A stretch of DNA of 64,000 nt from Cyanophora paradoxa (taxonomy: Eukaryota; Glaucocystophyceae; Cyanophorales; Cyanophoraceae): contig QPMI01000643.1 in the NCBI GenBank assembly GCA_004431415.1, positions 93,496 to 157,495 of the forward strand, given 5' to 3'. The notes beneath the pieces are model-generated. The model was not told the DNA's origin. It saw only the letters and a list, made by a program, of their open reading frames with translations, and searched no databases. The position numbers were made by a program, and so were the translations under genes. The number at the start of each line of letters is the position of its first letter. The first letter of the stretch is position 1. Positions 22,201 to 30,220 of this stretch are shown here, piece after piece.

Positions 22201-24885
22201 GGGGAGCGTCCCGGGCACGTTCACCCATGAGGGGTGCGAGTCCGGAGCTGAATTTCGTGATTTGAGCAAGCCTCGCATTCAGGGGGTGCGATGCATCGCG
22301 GGAGAGCCCTTTCTTGCGGTATTCGCGGGCGAGGCGCGCACGGTCGACCGGACTGCCCAAATGGCATTTTTCGGTTGCAAGGAGACGGGAGAAGTTCCGA
22401 AATTCGCACGTATTTTTTACGTGTGCTCGCGGGTCAGACTCAACTCTGTAAACTCTACGAGTGTCGTAGTTCTCGTTCCAGCAGCGCGGGGGCGAAAAGA
22501 GTAGGACCATGTCAAATCCGCCAGGGGAAAGACCGGCTCCCGGCGGGCGTGCCACGCGCGTTTTGATGCAACTGTTGCGGCCGGGGACGGGTCTTCGGGG
22601 TCAGATTGCCAGGCTGCTTCCTCAGGGTCAGCCCAGGAAGAAAGTTCCCGGCCGTCGAGTGCCTGCCGGGAGAGGTCTGCGCTGGGGTGCAGAGCCAGTG
22701 CCGCAGCGGCGAGGCGGTCGGCTCGTGCGTTGTCCCGATCAAATGCACGGTTTGGAACCCGTTCTTCTTCCACCAGCAGGGGCAGGCTTGGTAGTCCTGG
22801 TGTATGCTGACCTAGCGCAGCCCGGGCTTCGCGCCGCCTCTGTCGTTCTGCTCGCCTGGAGGCACGAGACGCTTGCTGCATTTGGTGGACGGCTCGGCGG
22901 GCGTTCCGACGGTGGATGTGGGCAGTGCCCGCGCGAAGGTGCTCGGAGATATAGTTGTAGGCGCCGGTTAGCGGGTTCGCGCGCCCTTCGTATACTCCCG
23001 TGCCGGGGCCATATTGAGCTATCAGTTCCGCCTCCGTAGGTTCGGGAGCGACCGGGTCTCGGTCAGAGAGGTAGGATTCGTATGAGTCTGCGTCTGATTC
23101 CGAGTCGTGGTCGGCCACTTCAGCGGGGCGGCAGCCGGGCGCGGGCGGCGCCGAGTTATATATTCTTTCTGGTGGGCTTTGACTTTGACAAGACGTTCTT
23201 CGTATAGCATTCTGTCGGGTGCCACGGCCCTTGCTAGTGCAAGCCGGATGCACTGCACCTCAGCATACGCTTTAAGGTGATGGGAGTACGAGGCTCGAAT
23301 GCAGCTGCGAAGGGTGGCGGTGGCGCGATGCGAGACGTACTTGGAATAGTCCGCCATTGCAGTGAAGCTGTCAGTTTTCACTGTGCAGCCTTCGGGAGAG
23401 AGCAGCAGGGCGGACAGGACGGCGAGGAGCTCGCCTTTGTTATTGTTCACTGTGCCAGGACACGGGGCCACGAAAAAGTCGCTGCCGTCGGTCGGGATGG
23501 CGTCTGCAAGGCCGCGAAGTTTCGCCACCTGGTCAGTATCGACGCCGGTTGTGCCCAGCCGGTCAGCTAGTGCGTGAATTTGTTGACGGAGGGCTATCCC
23601 TCGCTGCGTGCGGGCAGCTTCGTCAGCTAGTGAGGCCGGGTTGCTCTCACGGGGCCAGACGCCAGCGTAGGCCGTGAGTGCAGCTTCTGAGGCGGCGTCC
23701 ATGGTACTGGCATCCGTGGCTGCGAGTCGGCGCTCGCGGTCGAGCGGGAGGGAGGTGCGGCCGAGCTCCGCGGCAATCAGGTTCCAAAATGGGTCAGCAT
23801 ACTCTGACGATGGGATGCAGAAGTCGCTCAACTGTCGGCGTTGGGGGTAGGCCCGAGGCGCTGTCGGCGGGGGGACGGTCCCAGGGTCGCGAGCGGCGAC
23901 TCCATCTGGCCGCTGGGGCGCCGCGTGATCATCTGGATCATAATTCCAGTCCTGTTCCCACGGGGGAGGAAATGAGTGTCGCGGAACTCGGGCCACCACG
24001 TTATTTTATCTTCAAGGAAAATGCGAGCATGCTCGGCGACACGGCCTGACCGCGACTCGGGGACCAGGCTCTGAAGTCGGGCGGGGTAGATGTAGGCTGT
24101 GTCTTCGGTCCAGCGGCACCGTTGGGAGGCCGGGTCTGAGTGGTCACATGCGCGGCGGAGAGCCTCTGCTTCCGGCGTTTTCGCTGTGAAGCGGCTGTCG
24201 CATTCTTTGGGATCCATTATGCAGCGGAAGAAGGAGACGGGTTCGCCGGTGGTGTCATATATGTGGTCCTCTCGGTCGTCCTGGCCTTTGTCTCGGCGGA
24301 CCCAGTGTTCGAGCTCAACTAGGACGCGTTCTCTGCCGTCGTCAGCGTCAGTTGTCCGCCGGATATTGCAGATGCGTCCTAGATACGCTTCCGTTGTCCA
24401 AACGAAGCCGCCGACTTTGTACTGGGGCGAGAGCAGGCCGGCTTCAAGAAGGGTACGTTGGGCTGCAGCCGGATTTTGCGCAGGCTGCAGGTGCATGGGG
24501 AAGCGGAGACGACGGGGGATGGCGCGCGGGCCGACGGGCTGACATATTGCTCGGGTGAACGACGGGAACCAGGAGGGAGGTCTATTGAGTCGCTGTTTAA
24601 TTTTCCCGCTGCCCCATAAGCTAATCCAGTCGAGCACACTGACGCCGTCGGGCCCCGTGACGTCAGCAGCTGTGAGGATATCGTGGCGCCAAAGGAATGG
24701 TGCAGCCTCACGCAGGAGGCGCGGGGGGAGCAGTGTTGTGAGCACAAAGCGGCGTTCGAGCTGCGGGTGAGGCAGGGCCGGAACGAGATAGTCCTTGCCT
24801 GAGTCGAGTTTGTAGCCGGCGCGGGTCAGATTTCGCGCTACAGCTAGTGCAAAATTGTCTCTGTAGGCTGCGGGGCCCAGCTGTA
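19243..24885 (-). mobile_element. Retrotransposon remnant, 3' part (RNase H and Ulp1-like protease)
   Basis: A retroelement-type polyprotein runs on the minus strand from the junction with viral element B (24885) down to 19243. No reverse transcriptase is present; it would lie upstream of the point where B interrupts the reading frame. RNase H plus an Ulp1-type cysteine protease is a combination known from some non-LTR retrotransposons and other large transposons, so a LINE-like element is the best guess. The matching 5' half was not found at the far side of the viral insertion. Confidence 0.5.
19243..24885 (-). CDS. Retroelement polyprotein: RNase H domain and C48/Ulp1-like cysteine protease, 5' truncated, frame-broken
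   Basis: The open frame enters from the element B junction and continues through several overlapping frames. The first about 350 aa (23828-24885) are unassigned. An RNase H domain follows (about 23190-23500), with TDGS, NNNKGELLAVL, TDSFTAMADY and KVKAHQ giving the usual Asp-Glu-Asp-His set. After an Arg/Ala-rich linker, an Ulp1/SENP-like fold lies near 20760-20410: GHWILAAL (His), ELYDGYN (Asp) and QNDRFNCGIFVC (oxyanion Gln and catalytic Cys). Near 20160 a CRCGY...HKRKGKC segment looks like a zinc finger, and a long Pro/Arg-rich tail ends at 19243. The frame breaks at GGGG 22524-22527 and somewhere near 23110-23140; the first is repaired by one extra C on the coding strand. Catalytic residues are intact as read. 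Confidence 0.6.
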
Positions 24886-24980
24886 ACACATATGTATAAA
24901 CTTATTTAAATCCCTCGTTCATCTCGATCGCTTCGCGATCTCGATTCACTCAGGATTTAAATAAGTTTATACATATGTGT
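24886..24980. repeat. Terminal 28-bp inverted repeat of element B
   Basis: Arms 24886-24913 and 24953-24980 are perfect reverse complements, separated by 39 bp that contain their own small palindrome (GATCGCTTCGCGATC). The outer arm marks the junction with host sequence. Element A has the same design at its ends: 28-bp arms beginning ACACATA. Confidence 0.85.
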
Positions 24981-25292
24981 CAAAATTAATACTAAAATAC
25001 GTATTTATCGATTAAATTCTTTAACTTTTTTATGCAAACTTTGTATAAATTAATGCAAACTTTGTATTAAAAATGAAAAACGCGTTTAACTTTATGCATA
25101 TTAACGATTGAATCAATTGATCTTATATCGATTGATTATGTTCTTTGTCGATTACATATATAACTGCGATTAATTTGCATTAAACTACTTAAAGAACGAA
25201 ATAATCGCGATTAAATTGCATAAATTCGCATAAACTCGATATATCTCTCTGGTATTGAAGTAGACCACCGCCCATTCTGTATCGAAAAACGC
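24981..25292. other. AT-rich non-coding stretch of element B
   Basis: No gene is seen. It has many ATCGAT and TTAATTCG-like words and, near 25184-25197, ACTACTTAAAGAA. That is the first half of the promoter motif found before element A genes at 33575 and 34913, so it may be a relic promoter. Confidence 0.4.
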
Positions 25293-25563
25293 AAAAAGTG
25301 TCACAGAGTTGCATTGTGTCCAATTAAACAATCGATGAGATTGCTGATTTGCATTTGTGCACCCAAAAACTGTCACAGAGTTGCATTATCTCCAATTAAA
25401 CAATCGATTATAATGGGATGGGCACTTTTGCACCCAAAAAGTGTCACATAGTTGCATGGTCTCCAATTAAACAATCGATGGGATTGCGGATTTACATTTT
25501 TGCACCGAAAAAGTGTCACAGAGTTGCATGGTCTCCAATTGAACAATCGATTAGATTGCATAT
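25293..25563. repeat. Tandem repeat of about 72 bp, four copies
   Basis: Units begin at 25293, 25365, 25436 and 25508. Each has AAAAAGTGTCACAGAGTTGC, then CCAATTAAACAATCGAT, then a more variable half ending in TTGCACC. The copies differ at a few positions and the last is truncated. Confidence 0.85.
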
Positions 25564-25675
25564 GTTCTATAAAACAGAATAAATGAATTCAAGTGTGACA
25601 GGTAGTATTCAAATGATATTCAGTAAGAGATAGTTTTGTTTTTGAGAAAGTCAGTAAGAGGGGTGGAATGTCTGT

Positions 25676-26072
25676 GACGCCTGTGACGGCTGTGACGCCT
25701 GTTTTCAGAAGTCTGTCATTTTTGAAAATTTTAAAAAGTTTGAAAGTAGGTGTCACAGGCGTCACAGGCGTCACACTCAATTAAATTAGGTGTCACAGCG
25801 AAATTGCAGACCATTTCCAGTAAGACAACTTCGCATTTTCAAAAAGGTTGATTAATGGATAGTGTTTTGTAGGTGTCAGAGGTGTCACAAGACGGATTTC
25901 AGTAAGACAAGAATATATTTTCGAAAATCTCAGTAAGAGAAAGAGATTCCATTGTTAATTGGGTGTGACGCCTGTGACGGCTGTGACGGCTGTTTTCAGA
26001 AGTCTGTAATTTTTGAAAATTTTAAAAAAAAGTTTGAAAGTAGGCGTCACAGGCGTCACAGGCGTCACAGTC
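25676..26072. repeat. Two copies of a TGTGACGCC palindrome
   Basis: At about 25676-25776 and 25964-26072, two or three tandem copies of TGTGACGCC/TGTGACGGC are followed by an AT-rich loop and then the reverse-complement series GGCGTCACA. Each block can fold into a long stem. The two copies share the loop sequence with small changes. The same GTGACRCC stem design occurs in element A. Confidence 0.8.
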
Positions 26073-26313
26073 AATTAAAGAGGCGTCACAGTCAATTAAA
26101 TAGGTGTCACACCCGATTATCTGACCATTTTCAGTAAGACCATCTGAAATTCTGAATTTCTCAGTGTCAACTAACTCGGAAATCGCAATACTCTATGTTT
26201 CTCCGATTTCTCCAACCCTGAAAACACACCTGTTATTCTCTCATCTATCTCATGAGATACTCTCGTTTCGCCAAAAATTGACAAACGATTTCCCATCATG
26301 CTGTAAAGGAAAC

Positions 26314-26580
26314 ATGCCGATTAACCAGCAATATCACAATTTCCATGGGACTTACATCTTGATTGTGAATAGAATGCAAGATCATTATGAGATCTTTCAA
26401 GAGATGGGATTGCGAATTACAAGGAGATCAACTCTTTGTAGATTCTTGAAAAAGAATGGTGCTAAATGGGATAAGACAATTCGCCGATGGTATACAGAGG
26501 ATGCTAAGAGTCCCCTTCTTAATATTTTCGAGACAGATGGGGAGTTTTTCTATCAGGATCGGTTTAATCATTACCAATAG
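26314..26580 (+). CDS. Small hypothetical protein of element B (88 aa)
   Basis: I do not recognise this protein. It starts at an ATG (MPINQQYHNFHGTYILI) and ends FFYQDRFNHYQ. An upstream in-frame extension lacks conserved features, so the shorter start is preferred. It is basic in the middle (RITRRSTLCRFLKKNGAKWDKTIRRWY), which may mean nucleic-acid binding. It is convergent with, and overlaps by 17 bp, the 3' end of the B minor-capsid gene (26564); tight packing like this is also seen in element A. Codon use is AT-rich like the viral genes. Confidence 0.45.
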   Translation: MPINQQYHNFHGTYILIVNRMQDHYEIFQEMGLRITRRSTLCRFLKKNGAKWDKTIRRWYTEDAKSPLLNIFETDGEFFYQDRFNHYQ

Positions 26581-26621
26581 CCAAGAACTCCAACTGGAAT
26601 GAGTTGTCTATTCCATTCATA
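26564..26621 (-). pseudogene. 3' end of element B minor-capsid gene, severed by element A
   Basis: The minus strand encodes the last residues (NGIDNSFQLEF... then stop at 26564-26566). These continue the frame that stops being gene-like at 55370. The A homologue ends with the same NGIDNSFQLEF. The gene was therefore cut exactly at the TTCATA target site. Confidence 0.9.
26616..26621. repeat. Target-site duplication, left copy (TTCATA)
   Basis: TTCATA directly precedes the left end of element A and recurs directly after its right end. Six base pairs is the usual duplication length for Polinton/Maverick integrases. Confidence 0.9.
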
Positions 26622-26904
26622 ACACATAGTAAAATGCGGAGTTTTAACCCTCGGCTTATCTTAATTGATTTTGTTGATATATCTCGTATATTCTATTTCA
26701 ATCAATCGATAATCTGTGTGTATCTTATCGAATATTCAATTATTTCGATTATTTTGTATTCTTTTCGATATTTTATCGTAAATTTCTCTTATTTTCCGAT
26801 TAGTCTTACTGAGTCTATCGATAATCTCTATATATTTCCGAATAATATAACTGAATCTCAATTAGATCTTGCCTCTGGTTAAAACTCCGCATTTTACTAT
26901 GTGT
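26622..26904. repeat. 28-bp inverted repeat bracketing a 283-bp terminal segment (left)
   Basis: Arms 26622-26649 and 26877-26904 are perfect reverse complements (outer arm begins ACACATAGTAAAATGCGG). The enclosed 227 bp is AT-rich with no gene. The mirror image is at the right end (55087-55114 and 55342-55369). Confidence 0.9.
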
Positions 26905-27155
26905 GATTGGTCTAAAAGTTAATTGATTTAATCGATATTATATTCATGTACTTTCTCGATTAAATTTATTTAAATTTAATTCATTTAATCGGAAACATAT
27001 CGCTTAACTCGATTAAGATCCATAAATGATTCATTTGTTTATATTAACAAATAGATCTCTTATTGAATCCAATCGTAATTATACATGAAACTTATATGTT
27101 ATTATCATGTTTTAATGAGTCTAAGGGGGGACCCTTAGGAATTTAATGAATAATT

Positions 27156-27436
27156 GGGTGTCACAGGTGTCACAGGTCCATCCCAAACTTTTGAAAATTC
27201 ACTCTTTATAGGAGAAACTTTGGGATAAACCTGTGACACCTGTGACACATACCATATTCAGTAAGGACCTCTTTTATAATGAAAAACTCAGTCATAATCT
27301 TATCTATGTATTTCTAATTAAATGAATAAATGATTTAATCGAGTGTCACAGGTGTCACAGGTCCATCCCAAACTTTTGGAAATTTACTCTTTATAGGAGA
27401 AACTTTGGGATAAACCTGTGACACCTGTGACACATA
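27156..27436. repeat. Two GTGTCACAGGT hairpins in the left TIR
   Basis: Blocks at about 27156-27251 and 27342-27436 each have GTGTCACAGGTGTCACAGGT, a centre containing TTTATAGGAGAAACTTTGGG, and the reverse complement ACCTGTGACACCTGTGACAC. The blocks are nearly identical to each other. Mirror copies lie at about 54740-54835 and 54555-54649. Confidence 0.85.
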
Positions 27437-27686
27437 CCATATTCAGTAAGGACCTCATATATTGTTAAAATCTCAGTGTTAGTTGGTGTAGTTGATTCAA
27501 AAAATGCATTTATACTCTGATTCATTGTTATTTCCTGTGAAATTTGAGTCAACTCAACCCACTTAGTCAACCCTTGCATTGAATTCGTAACAAAATCCAT
27601 ATACTATTACTACTTTTACGATTAATATGAGTCAACCTTGAGTCCACTTAAATATAAATATAATATAATAGGGGGAATCTAGGGGA

Positions 27687-27970
27687 GATGCTTAGAAACA
27701 TATGAATTATTGAGCCTATGAGACTTACATCGTCACGCTAGCCTCGTTGAGAGGATTCCGAATCTGTTTTTATCTTTGTGAGATGATGAGTTGGTGAAGA
27801 GATACATGCTTTTTAGTGTTTTGTATGGGAGTTTTCGATATGACGTCATCATGACGTTGCATATGTATATGATATATATGACACACGGGCGGACTCGGGA
27901 GATTATGACGATCACGGCGATGTGTTAATTGTCATATTGTTTATGTATATATATTTGGCGCAATCTGATT
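27687..27970. other. Non-coding stretch inside the left TIR boundary
   Basis: About 280 bp of AT-rich DNA between the TIR and the tandem repeats. A 60-codon ORF (27733-27915) has no recognisable feature and is not called. Confidence 0.4.
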
Positions 27971-28610
27971 GGTGTGCTTGAAACCACATAATTCGTGCTT
28001 TAAACCACATAATTCGTGCTTTAAACCACATAATTCGTGCTTGAAATCACTTATTAAAAACTAATTCGTGCTTGAAATCACTAATTAAAAGATAATTCGT
28101 GCTTGAAATCACTTATTAAAAGATAATTCGTGCTTGAAATACTAATTGAAAGATAATTCGTGCTTGAAATCACTAATTAAAAGATAATTCGTGCTTGAAA
28201 TCACTTATTGAAAGATAATTCGTGCTTGAAATCACTAATTAAGAGATAATTCGTGCTTGAAATCACTAATTGAAAGATAATTCGTGCTTGAAATCACTTA
28301 TTAAGAGATAATTCGTGCTTGAAACCACTGATTAAAAGATAATTCGTGCCTAAAACCACTTATTAAAAGATAATTCGTGCTTGAAATCACTTATTGAAAG
28401 ATAATTCGTGCTTGAAATCACTAATTGATAGATAATTCGTGCTTGAAACCACTGATTAAAAGATAATTCGTGCCTGAAACCACTAATTAAAAAATAATTC
28501 GTGCTAAATGAAATCGATTACATGATATCGATTACATGAAATCGATTACGTACATGAAATCGATTGCATGAAATCGATTACATGAAATCGATTACATGAA
28601 ATCGATTTCC
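27971..28610. repeat. Tandem repeats near the left end of element A
   Basis: Three short (about 20-bp) units with TAATTCGTGCTT lead into about fifteen copies of a 31-bp unit (AATTCGTGCTTGAAATCACT plus TATTAAAAGAT variants) up to about 28505. Next comes a 14-bp series of ATGAAATCGATTAC (28506-28610). There are no unique spacers, so it is not CRISPR-like. The array is absent from the right end and therefore gives the element polarity. Confidence 0.85.
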
Positions 28611-28831
28611 ATAAAGAATAAAACATTTCGCCGAAGTTTCGCCGAAGTTTCGGTGTTTCGTTTCTCCGCATCTTCAAACGCTTGTATCTCATCACCAGAT
28701 AGTCAACTTGCAGCGTTCTGCATAGCGTTGTGAAGCGCTTGAGAAGATCTACACGTTGATGTGTATATCATATGCATATATGTATATCACACATACATAT
28801 ATTTGGAAAAAACGAGTTTTCGGCTATGAAA
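28611..28831. other. 3' flank of the integrase gene
   Basis: No gene is seen. It contains a short direct repeat of TTTCGCCGAAG (28626-28650) and alternating CATATATG/TGTATATC words (28760-28800). Confidence 0.35.
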
Positions 28832-30217
28832 CTAGCTAGTTTTGGTCCTTTCTCTTAGTGTTCTTTGAGGTTTAGGGGCTGTATATGACTCCTTAGTAGT
28901 CTGAAAGTCATTATACCATCTCTGGCTATTCACTTCTGAAAGTTTCTGTGTCCCTGCTATAGTGAGCTTTTTGAGTTCCCTGCTAACTTTTCCAGCCTTC
29001 TCCTTCCTAGCCTCTATCAAAGGCTTATCTGGGACTTCATTAGCAGCTTCTATGCCTTCTCTCCTTATAGCAGCATCAACCCTAGCTTCCTCTTTAGCTT
29101 GCTCCAAGGCATCCACTGTAGGTGTTTCCAGATACTCAACTGCATTCACAGGCAACAGCTCATGGAATGCAAACCTGTTATCTATGATCTCTCCAGTGGG
29201 ACTCCTTAGCTTAAACTTAAAGCCTTCCCTACTATCAACTGTGTAAACCATCCTAGACCAATTGTTACCCTGTTTAGCAAAGGGGTTTTTCTCAACTTTC
29301 ACTCTAACAAACATGCCAGGCTGCATGGTATCAAGGTAAGCTATTGATTTCTTGAATCTTTCATCTTCTAATCCCACTATATACCTATAATGCTCCTCTG
29401 TAGTTTCGCCTGGCTTCATCTTAGTAGCTGAGTGAACTGTATTATTGTAATTATACTCAATATCACCTAACACATCAAAGAATCTAGCTGTGTTATTAGC
29501 TATGCAGTAGTTTGTGATCAGTCTCTTAATCTGCTTGTTAAAGGCTTCAATTCGACCTTGGCTTCTATGGTCAGCAGTTCCACTCACTTGGTGTTCTATG
29601 AATTTACTAGATAAATACTCCTGGAATATTCGATTTTGGAATTCACTCCCAGCATCTGATTGAACTTTTACTATGGGTCTTGCCACTCTCATTTCAAGCT
29701 GTTTAAATGCAGCTAATGTAGTGAGAGCTGATTTATCCCTTATAGGTATAATATACCCAGTTCTCAGTGTGGATTCCATTGCAGTCATAAAGGTATCATA
29801 GCCATTGTTTTGTTTCTTATAAGCTGGGAAAAAGAGCAAATCAATCACATAGGTATCAAGGGGCTGCCTAATTGGAACCATGGGATCTCTCTTCCTAGAT
29901 ATAGCTGGTGCATTGATCTGAACTACCTCTTGTTTTTTATAGAACTCTTGCAATTGCTTATAGGATTCATCAGGTAACTCAGCCCTCATAGCTTGAAGCC
30001 CTTTGTAACCAGTTCTCACATCATAGAATCTCTTTGCAATCTTGCTGGTTTCTTTCACTGCAATAGCAACTGGGATCTCTACTGGGACAAGCTCTTTCAT
30101 CTCTGATTTTTTGACAATTCGAGATTCCCCCTTTTCCTCCTTTGGAATTGTGATAGGCAGTAGGTTACCTTGCAGTTGCTCAGTGGTTCTCCTAACTATT
30201 CTTCCAGTTGCTGGCAT
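28832..30217 (-). CDS. Retroviral-type (rve) integrase, DD35E
   Basis: It inserts the linear viral genome into host DNA, acting on the TIR ends. The protein is 461 aa. The catalytic core has Asp126 (TYVIDLLFF), Asp188 (VQSDAGSEF) and Glu224 (SQGRIEAFNKQ), giving the classic 35-residue spacing between the second Asp and the Glu. The C-terminal part (about 300-350: MFVRVKVEKNPFAKQGNNWS, RSPTGEI) resembles the SH3/chromo-like tail of Polinton integrases. A Lys/Arg-rich end follows. Its ATG lies three bases after the polymerase stop codon and in the same frame (TAA GAG ATG), so both may come from one transcript. The active site is intact, consistent with the exact 6-bp duplication flanking the element. 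Confidence 0.92.
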   Translation of the reverse strand: MPATGRIVRRTTEQLQGNLLPITIPKEEKGESRIVKKSEMKELVPVEIPVAIAVKETSKIAKRFYDVRTGYKGLQAMRAELPDESYKQLQEFYKKQEVVQINAPAISRKRDPMVPIRQPLDTYVIDLLFFPAYKKQNNGYDTFMTAMESTLRTGYIIPIRDKSALTTLAAFKQLEMRVARPIVKVQSDAGSEFQNRIFQEYLSSKFIEHQVSGTADHRSQGRIEAFNKQIKRLITNYCIANNTARFFDVLGDIEYNYNNTVHSATKMKPGETTEEHYRYIVGLEDERFKKSIAYLDTMQPGMFVRVKVEKNPFAKQGNNWSRMVYTVDSREGFKFKLRSPTGEIIDNRFAFHELLPVNAVEYLETPTVDALEQAKEEARVDAAIRREGIEAANEVPDKPLIEARKEKAGKVSRELKKLTIAGTQKLSEVNSQRWYNDFQTTKESYTAPKPQRTLRERTKTS

Positions 30218-30220
30218 CTC

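Larger units (their letters stand above)
24886..26621. mobile_element. Element B (Polinton-like provirus), left portion
   Basis: Composition shifts abruptly from GC-rich host DNA to AT-rich at 24886. The first bases, ACACATA, match the terminus of element A, and a 28-bp inverted repeat follows as in A. This part holds repeats, one small gene (26314-26580) and the last 58 bp of the minor-capsid gene whose body lies at 55370-56249. Everything between 26622 and 55369 is a later insertion (element A). Confidence 0.8.
26622..27686. repeat. Left terminal inverted repeat of element A (1,065 bp)
   Basis: It is the reverse complement of 54305-55369. All stretches I compared are identical, and similarity stops at 27686/54305. 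It contains the 28-bp sub-repeats and two GTGTCACAGGTGTCACAGGT hairpins. Small ORFs inside it are not considered genes. Confidence 0.92.

Noticed and set aside
26604-26882. ORF in the left TIR (and its mirror at 55109-55357)
   Set aside because: It lies within the 283-bp inverted-repeat segment, is mostly hydrophobic AT-rich translation, and starts outside the element in one copy; not a gene.
27391-27600. 69-codon ORF in the TIR (mirror 54391-54600)
   Set aside because: It is built partly from the GTGTCACAGGT hairpin, with no motif and no promoter-like sequence.
27971-28505. CRISPR-like appearance of the 31-bp array
   Set aside because: Units are contiguous with no unique spacers, and the setting is eukaryotic/viral; it is a tandem repeat.
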